Origin: Oscillospiraceae bacterium
GTDB taxonomy: Bacteria > Bacillota > Clostridia > Oscillospirales > Oscillospiraceae
NCBI GenBank assembly: GCA_017545165.1
Contig: JAFWQQ010000041.1
Location: 1 to 64,000, forward strand
Direction of reading: 5' to 3'
DNA: 64,000 bases
Below, in pieces: positions 9,081-17,450 of this stretch. A program made the position numbers and the translations under genes. Every line of letters starts with the position of its first letter. The first letter of the stretch is position 1. Under the pieces are notes generated by a model. The model saw only the letters and a program-made list of their open reading frames with translations. It was not told the DNA's origin and searched no databases.

Positions 9081-10019
9081 TTAGTAGTGAATGAGTTCAT
9101 ATACATACCTGTGTCTCTGTTCTTTCGTGAGTTTTCCGGAGAAGAAAGAAGCGGCTAGAACTCCGATGATGTCAAAAGCACACCGTATCCTTCTCAACCG
9201 ATATGGTTTGCGTTCCTGAATACCTATTTTTTTGATCTGCCTTGAGTATCGAAAACAGTCATCGAGGTACTTGTTCGTTGCCTTGCATCCTAAAGAATGA
9301 GAATAGCGGTTTGCCAGTTTCATCATACGTTTGCTGGACTTTAGAATCTTTACGGGAATATCTGGATCTTGTTTTCTTGCGGAACTACCGGCATGCTCTG
9401 TTACCCAGTAAAAGGTTTCTTTCATTTTATAGAGCTTTTTCGCTCTGAGAAAGGCTTGGAACAGAAACAGCCAATCCTCACCCATGGATACCGTTTCTTC
9501 GTACTGCAGATCTACGATGATGTCCCGCCGAAAAATCTTGTTGCAGCAGCTTCCACCGAGCCGATTCGGCAGATCAAACATCGCTTCCAGCATTTCCGCT
9601 TGGCTACAGACGCATTCTCCCATCAAATCTTTGCGTTTGAAAACTCCGTTGTCCGTATAGTACTGAACTCCGCAGGACACGATATCCGAGGAGCTCGTCT
9701 CGGCCTTCAGCAACATCGCATCGTATGCGTTCGTATCTACCGCATCATCAGAATCAACGAAGGTGACATATCGTCCCTTCGCAACAGCCAGACCTTTGTT
9801 TCTGGCAGAGCTGACCCCCTCGTTCCCTTGATGGATTACAGTGATGCGGCTGTCTTTCTCAGAATAGGAATCACAAATGCTTCCGGAAGTGTCCGTTGAA
9901 CCGTCGTCAACAAGGATCAGTTCATAGTTCTGAACAGTTTGTTGAAGGATACTGTCGATACATCGAGGAAGAAATCTGGCATTATTATATACGGGTATGA
10001 TGATAGAAAGATCAATCAC
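9081..10019 (-). CDS. Family 2 glycosyltransferase
   Basis: A 312-residue GT-A-fold enzyme. The N-terminus has the standard LSIIIPVYNNARFLPRCIDS entry, the LVDDGSTDTSG nucleotide-sugar-binding loop and the FVDSDD metal-binding DxD equivalent. Donor and acceptor cannot be read from sequence. The start is GTG (10019), preceded by AAAGGAG at about 10 bases. Codon use is AT-rich relative to the rfb genes. It is probably co-transcribed with the ABC exporter genes. Confidence 0.9.
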   Translation of the reverse strand: MIDLSIIIPVYNNARFLPRCIDSILQQTVQNYELILVDDGSTDTSGSICDSYSEKDSRITVIHQGNEGVSSARNKGLAVAKGRYVTFVDSDDAVDTNAYDAMLLKAETSSSDIVSCGVQYYTDNGVFKRKDLMGECVCSQAEMLEAMFDLPNRLGGSCCNKIFRRDIIVDLQYEETVSMGEDWLFLFQAFLRAKKLYKMKETFYWVTEHAGSSARKQDPDIPVKILKSSKRMMKLANRYSHSLGCKATNKYLDDCFRYSRQIKKIGIQERKPYRLRRIRCAFDIIGVLAASFFSGKLTKEQRHRYVYELIHY

Positions 10020-10057
10020 AGAACAGATGCTCCTTTGGCTATGAATATTGAGTTTGC

Positions 10058-11005
10058 CTATCGTGTGGGTCGCCTACGCAATTTGCGCAGCAGCATCGGC
10101 AGACCCTGATCCGGATATCGAATCATCAACCATACTCTCTGGTGAAAAGATGAACTGTGATCCCATCTGTACCAGAATACTCTTCTTCTCCGAAGAAAAA
10201 CGTGCGGATTAAACACATCCGGAATGGTATACATTTCAGTATAAAGCGCACGGTCCCTGGAGATATGGGAAAAAGCTCCTTTGTTCTTTCCCGGAGCGTT
10301 ACTGACGCCGCCTGCGCGATAACGAACCGCAACAATGTCAAAATTCGTCGGAATGGTGCGTCCCTTCTGGACATATGCGATCAATGTCGGTCCGTCCTGC
10401 CAGTTTCGAAATGATTCATCAAACAAGCCCAATTTCTGAACGCAGTCCTTCGTATACGCGACACCGGATCCTCCACCGATGTTATAGAATCTGAAAACCG
10501 CAAAAGAGTGGTATTGCTTTTGGGCGGTATTCAGCTTTTTCAGTTGCTCCTTCTGCTTGGGCGTGGGCAACCGTTCCAACTCGTTCAGATGTTCATCACA
10601 GCGCATTTTGCTGCATTCCAGCAAGTCAAGATCCCGCTCCAGCATGGTTTTGATCATCTCTCGAATGACGGTGTTGCTGTAAAAAACATCATCTCCGTCA
10701 AGGTTGATCAGATAGTTGCCGGCCGCAATCGAGAGAGCGGAGTTAATATTGCGAACGGTCCCGACGTTTTTTTCCTGATGAAGAACAACGGCGTTTTGAA
10801 GATTGTCTTTTTTGTGGTCCTGGATGTATGCTTTGATCTCGGCAGAGGGGAAGTCGGCCGTTCCGTCATCTGCGACGAGCAGCTCAAGTGCGGGATAATC
10901 CTGAGACAAAACGGAAGCGATAGCCTCATATAAATACGCAACTTTGTTAAAACAAGTAACGATGCATGAGACAAGCGGCATTTCTTCCGTATACTGTGGC
11001 TTCAT
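10058..11005 (-). CDS. Family 2 glycosyltransferase
   Basis: 315 residues with a GT-A core: PLVSCIVTCFNKVAYLYEAIAS at the N-terminus, the LLVADDGT loop, and LINLDGDDVFY as the DxD-type segment. A conserved mid-protein GSGVAYTKDCV and a terminal basic patch follow. There is no membrane helix, so it is a cytoplasmic or peripheral enzyme adding one sugar. The ATG at 11005 is preceded by AGGAG at about 9 bases. Its divergence from the other family 2 enzymes here suggests a different linkage. Confidence 0.88.
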   Translation of the reverse strand: MKPQYTEEMPLVSCIVTCFNKVAYLYEAIASVLSQDYPALELLVADDGTADFPSAEIKAYIQDHKKDNLQNAVVLHQEKNVGTVRNINSALSIAAGNYLINLDGDDVFYSNTVIREMIKTMLERDLDLLECSKMRCDEHLNELERLPTPKQKEQLKKLNTAQKQYHSFAVFRFYNIGGGSGVAYTKDCVQKLGLFDESFRNWQDGPTLIAYVQKGRTIPTNFDIVAVRYRAGGVSNAPGKNKGAFSHISRDRALYTEMYTIPDVFNPHVFLRRRRVFWYRWDHSSSFHQRVWLMIRYPDQGLPMLLRKLRRRPTR

Positions 11006-11058
11006 CTTCTGCTTCTCCTGTCATGATGAATCAGATTGATCGGCGAATAGATCCACGG

Positions 11059-11550
11059 CTATCTGCATGTTATCTCGTACCAGTTCAGGTCCTTCAGTTC
11101 GCCCCGGATCTCGAGGGCATTTTGCTCTGTGTGAGTAAATCGGAAGCCCGCTTTACGATAAAAGACGTTGGCCCGCAGGTTCTCCGCCAGCACGTTCAGA
11201 TACACGGTCTCCAGGCCCAGTTCTTCAAAGGCGATGCGCAGGAGCTCCCGGGTCGCCTGCAGGGCGGCGCCGGTGCCGTGGGCGCAGCTTCTCGTACTGA
11301 TGGCGTACTCCGCCCGGCCGTCGGCGATGTGCTTCAGGCTGATGGTGCCGAGATAGCTGTCGTTCTCGTCCGCGATGGCGTAGTGGCGGCTGTCTGGGTC
11401 CGCATCGGCAGAGGCGATAAAAGCGCGGCACTTTTCCTCCGTCATCCCTGCGGCGTCAAAACGGAAGAAGCGGGCGATGGAGGGGTCCCGCATCCACTCC
11501 AGCATGAGCGGAGCGTCCTCCTGCTGCAGCGGCCTCAAATGGATCTGCAT
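11059..11550 (-). CDS. GNAT-family N-acetyltransferase, likely amino-sugar acetylase
   Basis: A 163-residue GNAT enzyme of the RimJ/RimL subgroup. It starts IHLRPLQQEDAPLMLEWMRDP and carries the acetyl-CoA-binding region (HGTGAALQATRELLRIAFEE) and the LETVYLNVLAENLRANVFYRKAGF block. It lies 4 bases downstream of the fdtB-like aminotransferase, so the simplest reading is N-acetylation of the dTDP-3-amino-3,6-dideoxyhexose made by that enzyme. Characterised FdtC/QdtC acetylases are left-handed beta-helix proteins, so this would be a non-orthologous replacement, or the beta-helix enzyme at 18706-19269 does the job instead. Confidence 0.85.
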   Translation of the reverse strand: MQIHLRPLQQEDAPLMLEWMRDPSIARFFRFDAAGMTEEKCRAFIASADADPDSRHYAIADENDSYLGTISLKHIADGRAEYAISTRSCAHGTGAALQATRELLRIAFEELGLETVYLNVLAENLRANVFYRKAGFRFTHTEQNALEIRGELKDLNWYEITCR

Positions 11551-11554
11551 CGGT

Positions 11555-12652
11555 TCACGCCCCCTGAAAGGTGTTGACTGCCTCGATCACTTGGGTGACC
11601 TCTTCCATGGGCATGCCCACATAGATCGGCAGGCTCAGCTCCTGCTGGGCATACTGCTCACTGAGCGGGAAATCGCCCGCGCTGTGGCCCAGAAAGGCAT
11701 AGCATTCCTGCAGATGAGGGGGGATCGGGTAGTGGCACAGGGTCTTGACGCCCCGCTCGAGCAGAAAAGCCTGCAGCGCGTCCCGCTGCTCACAGAGGAC
11801 CGCGAAGACATGGAAAACATGCGAGCAGCCCTCCCGGGTCTTCGGAAGCGACACCAGGGGATTGCGGATCTCAGTCAGATAACGCTCCGCGATCCGGCGG
11901 CGATAGGCGTTGCCCTCCTCCAGATGCCGCAGACCCACCTGCAGGATCGCAGCCTGGTATTCGTCCAGACGGCTGTTGATGCCCACCAGTTCGTTGACAT
12001 ACTTCTTCCCGCTGCCGTAGTTGCGCAGCTTTCGCAGCTTCTCCGCCAGGAGGGGATCGTTGGTCGCCAGCGCGCCGGCGTCTCCCTGGGCGCCCAGGGG
12101 CTTGGTGGGGTAGAAGCTGAAGCAGGCGATGGTGCTGAAGGTCCCGATCTTCCGGCCCTTTTGCGCCGCCCCGTGGGCCTGGGCGCAGTCCTCGATCACG
12201 TACAGACCATGCTTCTCCGCAATGGCGCAGATGCGTTCCATGTCGCAGGGCTGACCGTAGAGATGGACGGGCAGGATCGCCTTGGTTTTTGCGGTGATCG
12301 CGGCCTCGATCCGATCCGCGTCCAGGCAAAAGAAGGCGTCCGGATCGACCAGCACGGGCCTGGCGCCGTTCTCGGTGACGCCGAGGACGCTGGCGATATA
12401 GGTGTTGGCCGGAACGATGACCTCGTCTCCCGGGCCGATATCCAGCGCCCGCACCGCCAGGATCAGGGCGTCCAGACCGGAGTTCACGCCAATGCAGTAC
12501 TGCATGCCCAGATAGGAGGTGAACTGCTCCTCAAAGCGCTGCAGCTCACTGCCGAGGATATACCAGCCCGAGCGGGCCACCCGCAGGAGCGCTTCCTCGT
12601 ATTCCGGCGCGTACAGATCAAACTGACGCTTCAGACTGGTGAATTCAACCAT
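11555..12652 (-). CDS. dTDP-3-amino-3,6-dideoxyhexose transaminase (DegT/DnrJ/EryC1/StrS family, FdtB/QdtB-like)
   Basis: A 365-residue PLP aminotransferase. The Schiff-base lysine is K184 in [17 protein letters not shown] and the PLP-ring Asp is D155 in [12 protein letters not shown]. The [13 protein letters not shown] block is typical of sugar aminotransferases acting at C3. Because it overlaps the 3' end of an FdtA-like ketoisomerase, it most likely aminates dTDP-3-keto-6-deoxyhexose using glutamate, giving dTDP-Fuc3N or dTDP-Qui3N. The ATG at 12652 follows GAGGGGA with good spacing. The ATG 15 bases upstream lies before that ribosome binding site. Confidence 0.9.
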   Translation of the reverse strand: MVEFTSLKRQFDLYAPEYEEALLRVARSGWYILGSELQRFEEQFTSYLGMQYCIGVNSGLDALILAVRALDIGPGDEVIVPANTYIASVLGVTENGARPVLVDPDAFFCLDADRIEAAITAKTKAILPVHLYGQPCDMERICAIAEKHGLYVIEDCAQAHGAAQKGRKIGTFSTIACFSFYPTKPLGAQGDAGALATNDPLLAEKLRKLRNYGSGKKYVNELVGINSRLDEYQAAILQVGLRHLEEGNAYRRRIAERYLTEIRNPLVSLPKTREGCSHVFHVFAVLCEQRDALQAFLLERGVKTLCHYPIPPHLQECYAFLGHSAGDFPLSEQYAQQELSLPIYVGMPMEEVTQVIEAVNTFQGA

Positions 12653-13061
12653 GGATCTTCCCCTCATTCACATACTGCAGAAAGGTATCGTAATCGCGGA
12701 TGTAGTCCTTCGCGTCGTAATACTCGGAAGCGGCCACGCAGAGGACGGAGTTTTCCTGGTGCCAGATCATTTCCCGCCAGAGGCCGGGACCGATCACCAG
12801 GCCCTTTGACGGGTCGTCCAGCAGGATACTCTCTCGCTTGTGCCCGTCGTCCAGGATGATCTCGATCTTTCCGTAGGGGCAGAACAGGATCTGACGCAGG
12901 GAGATATGGGCATGTCCGCCGCGCCGGGCTTCGTTGGGAACGCCGTGGATGTAGTAGATCCGCTTGATTTCAAAGGGAACGTCCCAGGACGCCTCAAAGA
13001 AGGACAGTTTTCCGGCATAACCGGAATCAATGGTTTTGATAGGGATGATTTGATAGTTCAT
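12645..13061 (-). CDS. dTDP-4-keto-6-deoxyglucose 3,4-ketoisomerase (FdtA/QdtA-like cupin, WxcM type)
   Basis: A 138-residue single-domain cupin. The signature [12 protein letters not shown] places the catalytic histidines at 50 and 52, followed by the [10 protein letters not shown] strand and the [10 protein letters not shown] region. It shifts the keto group of dTDP-4-keto-6-deoxyglucose from C4 to C3, committing the sugar to 3-amino derivatives. I use the ATG at 13061, 6 bases after AAAGGA. The longer reading frame starts inside the predicted promoter at 13106-13133. The product is fdoF- or quinovo-configured, which sequence alone does not settle. Confidence 0.9.
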   Translation of the reverse strand: MNYQIIPIKTIDSGYAGKLSFFEASWDVPFEIKRIYYIHGVPNEARRGGHAHISLRQILFCPYGKIEIILDDGHKRESILLDDPSKGLVIGPGLWREMIWHQENSVLCVAASEYYDAKDYIRDYDTFLQYVNEGKIHG

Positions 13062-13105
13062 ATTGTTTCCTTTGGCGACTGAATGCTTCATTCTGAAGAA
13101 AACCA

Positions 13106-13133
13106 ATTATAATTCAATTCTGGCCAATAACAA
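13106..13133 (-). promoter_or_regulatory. Sigma-A promoter ahead of the fdt-like genes
   Basis: On the minus strand: -35 TTGTTA (13128-13133), 16 bases, then -10 TATAAT (13106-13111), with a perfect -10. Transcription would begin near 13099, giving a leader of about 40 bases to the fdtA-like ATG. It implies that fdtA-like and downstream genes can be transcribed separately from the upstream part of the locus. Confidence 0.55.
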
Positions 13134-13187
13134 ACATGTGTATGAAACAAGGAAGGATCGATTGTTGGAAGGATCACCCTCCCAACA

Positions 13188-14501
13188 TCAGTCTGTATAG
13201 TGGTCAATCAAAAACTGTTTCATATTCTCGCTTGCTGAAAAATTTGAGCCGCAGAGAAGATACTTTCTGCATACTTCTGCACGCCTGGCAGCAAGAGGAT
13301 CTTTGCCTGCAGCAAGGTCTTCTAAAGCCTTAACCAGTTCTTGCTCGCTATTGACGATGTAGCATCCGCTGAGCATCGCAAGCATCAATTCATTGTACTC
13401 TATCTTCTCGTCATATGTCAGATAAATAATCGGTTTCTCTGTAACAAAATACTCAACAAGAATACTGGAAAAGTCGCAGATCATGACGCTGGAATTCCAA
13501 AAGGTCGGATAATACTCTTTGTTATCATCGATCCGAATATTTGTACGGGATTTACACTGACCCTTATATGCTTCAACTTCTTCCACGGTCATCAGCCCGT
13601 TCTTCACAAAGTTGTCAAACATCAGGGGATGAGGTCTGACAAAAAACGCGATTTCCGGGTGTTTATCGGCCAGATCAAAAAAGGTGTCGCGATACTGCAG
13701 AAAGCTTGAACCGCCCCAGGTTGGATCAGTCGTCCATCGCGGCGCGTAGATCACGCGGAAACGGTTTTTAGAAAAGTCCCAGGTTTCACAGGGGTCGAGT
13801 TTTGCTTTATATGTGTTTTCGATAGAAGAGATACCGCAGCATACGGCGTGGCTCAGTTTTAGCTTGCAAAGGATGCTGTTCGACCGGAGGATGTTCCTCC
13901 TGCCTTCTTCCGTGCCTACGAAACCGCAGTAACTATTTGCTACAAACAGTTTATCAACGACATCTTTTACTCGCCGCAAAGCAACGCCATCATAAGGAAC
14001 TAAGCAGATTCTGGTATAATTCGATAAAACGGATGACGTGTAGGGAATGGGCATCGGCCTGTCATAGCGGTTGCAGATCACATAATCCGGGTGCTGCGCC
14101 TGCAGATCCCGCCATTCGTTTTTCCCGATCAGAGCGTTTACGGCTTCTTTGTATCCGTGGGAAGAAAAATACTCGTATGTGTCATTGGACAGATCCTCCG
14201 GATCCTGCAGCTGGTTGGCGCTGATCCGGTTCGGAACGCAGAGAAGGGTGACCTCGAATCTCTCATCGTTTCGGAGCGCTTCATACAACTGCTTGTCTTT
14301 GCTCCATGCGGGGATGTATTGACAGAGAAAAACGACCTTGATGATCCCGTGATTGAGCAGGGAATTCTTTTTTTGCGCACGCTTCCTGCGCAGATGGCGG
14401 GGCAATGCAGAAAGCTCGTTCTTCCTTCGCTTGATCCAATGGATAAACCTCGTCAAAAAAGGAAAGGCGGACTTGATTTTCTCCCTATCTATCATCGGCA
14501 T
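13188..14501 (-). CDS. CDP-glycerol glycerophosphotransferase family protein (TagB/TagF-like)
   Basis: A 437-residue protein with an N-terminal basic amphipathic region (about 15-45) that suits peripheral membrane binding, then the Glyphos_transf domain. Family motifs are present: VIYAPRWTTDPTWGG, FFVRPHPLMFDN, and the CDP-binding MICDFSSILVEYFVTEKPIIYL. It would transfer glycerol-phosphate, or a related polyol-phosphate, from a CDP donor to the glycan. A possible donor-making enzyme is the TagD-type cytidylyltransferase fusion at 39329-40603. The ATG at 14501 is 6 bases after AAGGAG. Base composition is AT-rich. Confidence 0.9.
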   Translation of the reverse strand: MPMIDREKIKSAFPFLTRFIHWIKRRKNELSALPRHLRRKRAQKKNSLLNHGIIKVVFLCQYIPAWSKDKQLYEALRNDERFEVTLLCVPNRISANQLQDPEDLSNDTYEYFSSHGYKEAVNALIGKNEWRDLQAQHPDYVICNRYDRPMPIPYTSSVLSNYTRICLVPYDGVALRRVKDVVDKLFVANSYCGFVGTEEGRRNILRSNSILCKLKLSHAVCCGISSIENTYKAKLDPCETWDFSKNRFRVIYAPRWTTDPTWGGSSFLQYRDTFFDLADKHPEIAFFVRPHPLMFDNFVKNGLMTVEEVEAYKGQCKSRTNIRIDDNKEYYPTFWNSSVMICDFSSILVEYFVTEKPIIYLTYDEKIEYNELMLAMLSGCYIVNSEQELVKALEDLAAGKDPLAARRAEVCRKYLLCGSNFSASENMKQFLIDHYTD

Positions 14502-14540
14502 CTACTTCTCCTTGTTTCATGTCCTTTGTCTGCTTGAGCG

Positions 14541-15563
14541 TCATTCTGCCCCGGCATTCGCGTTGGACTGTTCCTCAAGCATATATCCGTAATTCGTCTG
14601 TTTCCCGTCAGAGCTGACCCGGTCCTTTTTCCCGAACTTCCAGGACAGCTTGTAGAGGAAAGTGTCCCCTTCGGTGTAACGGCGAAAGGCCTCCGCGTCG
14701 TAGGGGTCTCCCAGGTGCATGATCAGATCGTTGCGCAGCATGTTGTTCCGCTCCGGGAGAGAGTCGATCATTTCCTTCACGCAGGGAATGTTTCGGTAAG
14801 CCAGCTCGAACACATAGTCCAGCATGAGATAGTCTACCGCGTGGTCGCAGTTCTGCCAGTACTCCAGCAGGCAGTCCCGCGCGAAGGAGAACAGCGGAAA
14901 CTCCTTGTTTCCCCCCATCAAATACCCCACCCAGCGGGAGCGGGACATGCTTTCCTGACTCTTGCTGACGGCACGGCAGGTGTAGAACGGCGCGTCCAGC
15001 ACGCCCTCCGGCGCGTCCTGGGACCACCAGACCGTGGCTCCGGTAAAGAAGCCGCCCCGGGCTGCCAAGATCGACACCACCATGAGATCGCAGATGTGCT
15101 GGATCATGACCTTGCCCTCGGCGTGCTTCTTGAGGATATACTCCGGGATCTCGAAATACTCGCTATAGTTGTCCTTGGTCAGCGTGATCACCGGCTGATG
15201 GCTGTGCTGTCTCGCGCTTTGGATGCACATTTGAAACAGGGGGTCGGCGTTCTCCTCGCCCTGCCACCACATGCTCCAGATCTTCGGGTCGCGCTGGGGC
15301 TGCCGGAGATTCGCCGGCGCAGGCAGATCCCGATATTTGCGGATGGTCTCCGAACAGTGCTTCTCCATATAGGCCAGCACCCATTCGTGCTTCTTCTGGG
15401 CCGCGCGGTCGATCCTGGCGGGCTTTTGCAGAAGCTGGGCTGTCCGCAGCGCCAGATCCCGTTCGGCATAGACAGGATCAAAGCGGCGGTTTTCCCGGAA
15501 GTCGGACAGCGTCTGCTTGACCCACCGACGGTATTTTTTAATGTGTTTCAGATGAAAGCCCAT
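14541..15563 (-). CDS. Capsular polysaccharide synthesis glycosyltransferase (Caps_synth / GT32-like)
   Basis: 340 residues. The diagnostic segment is KIWSMWWQGEENADPLFQMC, then ITLTKDNYSEYFEIPEYIL and the region HICDLMVVSILAARGGFFTGATVWW, which occupies the place of the DxD-containing strand in GT32-like sugar transferases (here ICDLM with GG-F). Family members transfer a hexose during capsule assembly. It ends 40 bases before the CDP-glycerol transferase gene and follows licD closely. Donor sugar unknown. Confidence 0.85.
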   Translation of the reverse strand: MGFHLKHIKKYRRWVKQTLSDFRENRRFDPVYAERDLALRTAQLLQKPARIDRAAQKKHEWVLAYMEKHCSETIRKYRDLPAPANLRQPQRDPKIWSMWWQGEENADPLFQMCIQSARQHSHQPVITLTKDNYSEYFEIPEYILKKHAEGKVMIQHICDLMVVSILAARGGFFTGATVWWSQDAPEGVLDAPFYTCRAVSKSQESMSRSRWVGYLMGGNKEFPLFSFARDCLLEYWQNCDHAVDYLMLDYVFELAYRNIPCVKEMIDSLPERNNMLRNDLIMHLGDPYDAEAFRRYTEGDTFLYKLSWKFGKKDRVSSDGKQTNYGYMLEEQSNANAGAE

Positions 15564-15567
15564 TCAG

Positions 15568-16383
15568 CTACTCCTTCCAGTACACGCGGTGGCGATGATC
15601 CGAATCGATTCGGGGAAGCTTTTGATAATACAGCTCCCGGGAGATCGGCTTGCGGTAGAAAACACTCAGATGCTCCTCCGCGGCGTTGGGGGCGGGGAAA
15701 TGCTGCCCCTCGAACAGCATCATAGCCGGCGGTTCCAGCCAGCTTTTCTCGAAACGCTCCCGGATGGGATCCCCCTCTACCAGGAGCCCGACCTGCTCCG
15801 CTTCGTCATAGGGGAACTTCTTCGCCGTCTCCGTCAATTTTCGGTACAGCTTCCAGGGGGAATACAGCTTGCCGTATAGAAGCCCCTTTGCCCGGGTTAC
15901 AACGGAGCTTGACGCCTTCAGTTCGGAAAACGTGGACAGGGAAGCGTGGAACAGGCTGTTCAGGCGGCTGAGCTCCGCCAGATGCTTCTTGGCCATCTCA
16001 GGATCGGCCGGATGCCCGTCCATGGGGAGCACGTCCAGGTACACGCCGGTGCGTTTGATCTGATCTCCATACTGCTCCTCCAGAACGGTCCGGCTGTCGA
16101 TCAGCTTTAAGAAGGTGTATTCGCAGTGTTCGGCGCGGGGAGCATCCAAAACAATGTGTCCGGGAAACTCGTTCTGCAGGATCAGAAGCTTCTCATAGTC
16201 CGGGCGGGGCATCTTGATGTCGATGTCGTCATCCCAGGGGATGAAGCCGTCGTAGCACAGCGCGCCCAGGAGCGTTCCGCCGTCCATAAAGTAGCGCAGG
16301 CCGTGCTTCCTGCAAACGGCGTCCAGCGCCACAAGCAGATCCCGCTCGATCTGCTGCATTTCTCTGAGTCCGATCTCTCTCAT
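15568..16383 (-). CDS. LicD-family phosphotransferase
   Basis: 271 residues with the LicD core: YFMDGGTLLGALCYDGFIPWDDDIDIKM near the N-terminus, where the acidic triad binds metal, and a later GVYLDVLPMDGHP segment. LicD proteins use the nucleotidyltransferase fold to move phosphocholine or other phospho-substituents from a CDP donor onto sugars. This one lies between a family 2 glycosyltransferase and a Caps_synth enzyme. An in-frame TTG at 16395 overlaps the upstream stop (TTGA) and could be used through coupling. I prefer the ATG at 16383 because it fits the family N-terminus. Confidence 0.88.
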   Translation of the reverse strand: MREIGLREMQQIERDLLVALDAVCRKHGLRYFMDGGTLLGALCYDGFIPWDDDIDIKMPRPDYEKLLILQNEFPGHIVLDAPRAEHCEYTFLKLIDSRTVLEEQYGDQIKRTGVYLDVLPMDGHPADPEMAKKHLAELSRLNSLFHASLSTFSELKASSSVVTRAKGLLYGKLYSPWKLYRKLTETAKKFPYDEAEQVGLLVEGDPIRERFEKSWLEPPAMMLFEGQHFPAPNAAEEHLSVFYRKPISRELYYQKLPRIDSDHRHRVYWKE

Positions 16384-16391
16384 AATATCTT

Positions 16392-17435
16392 TCAATGATA
16401 CAGCCCAAGCTTTTTCAGCACAGGCTTGACGATGGCTTTGCCTTTACTCACCAGTTTTCTTTTCCGCAGAGAAGCGTACAGCTCGGCTGCGGCGCCGCTG
16501 CTGATCATGGACCAGGAGGGGCTGGAGGAAGGGGAGGGGCTGATCTCGATTTGGGATAGGGCTTGGATGGCGGCGCTCTCGCGGATCGACCTGATCACCT
16601 GCGGGAGGTCCTTTCGGGGATGGGACGCTGCCATCAGATGCATATCAAACAGCTGTGCGCAGAGATCGGCAGCCCGCTGCGACACCGCGGGACTACGCAA
16701 TGCCAACATGGACCCGACCAGCAGCTCCAGATTGCGTTCAAGGCTATCCAGCTGCAGCACCCTGCGGTTGATATGAGGTTTGTCCGCGAGGATGCGGTAG
16801 TGATACAGCGCGCGATCCAGGCAAGCGATCTGATCACAGTAGGGCAGATAGCGGAGCACAAAATCCAGATCCTCATACAGCGTCATCTCTTCCGAGAAGC
16901 GCAGGCCGGTTTTCCGAAGGACGGCACCTGAAAAGGCCTTATTGCATGCGCTGGACAGCGCGTTGTCCGCAAAGAAATCGGAAAACGCGGCGAGGATTTC
17001 CTCCCTGGTGACGAGCCCCGCGCGGCTCACGCTGAACAGCTCGGTCTTTTCCAATTGACCGGCGGCCTTGTATGAATCAAAGGCCATGCCGAAGATCACC
17101 ATCTGGGGAGAAGTCTCGCCAAGAGCGGCGGATCCTTGCGTCAAAAGGTCCGATTCAACGGTATCGTCCCCGTCGAAGAACAGGACATGCTCTCCCTCCG
17201 CGTGTTCCAAGCCCAGATTCCGTGCGCTGGACGCGCCGCCGTTTGTCTTATGAAAGACGCGGATGCGATTGTCCTGCGCTGCCAGCCGATCGCAGAGCGC
17301 GCCGCTTCCGTCGGTTGAGCCGTCGTCTATCAGAAGCAGTTCCCAATCGGATTCGGACTGCCGCTGGATGCTGTCGACGCAGACGGGCAGAAATTCGATG
17401 CAGTTGTAAACCGGAACGATGATGCTGTATTTCAT
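16392..17435 (-). CDS. Family 2 glycosyltransferase
   Basis: A 347-residue GT-A enzyme with KYSIIVPVYNCIEFLPVCVDS, the LLLIDDGSTDGSG loop and VLFFDGDDTVE. A helical C-terminal region of about 120 residues follows, including a Ser/Pro-rich SPSPSSSPS stretch near residue 300. It has no membrane segment. It is tightly packed after the EpsG-like polymerase gene and before licD. Confidence 0.9.
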   Translation of the reverse strand: MKYSIIVPVYNCIEFLPVCVDSIQRQSESDWELLLIDDGSTDGSGALCDRLAAQDNRIRVFHKTNGGASSARNLGLEHAEGEHVLFFDGDDTVESDLLTQGSAALGETSPQMVIFGMAFDSYKAAGQLEKTELFSVSRAGLVTREEILAAFSDFFADNALSSACNKAFSGAVLRKTGLRFSEEMTLYEDLDFVLRYLPYCDQIACLDRALYHYRILADKPHINRRVLQLDSLERNLELLVGSMLALRSPAVSQRAADLCAQLFDMHLMAASHPRKDLPQVIRSIRESAAIQALSQIEISPSPSSSPSWSMISSGAAAELYASLRKRKLVSKGKAIVKPVLKKLGLYH

Positions 17436-17450
17436 GAGTTTTGACTTTAA

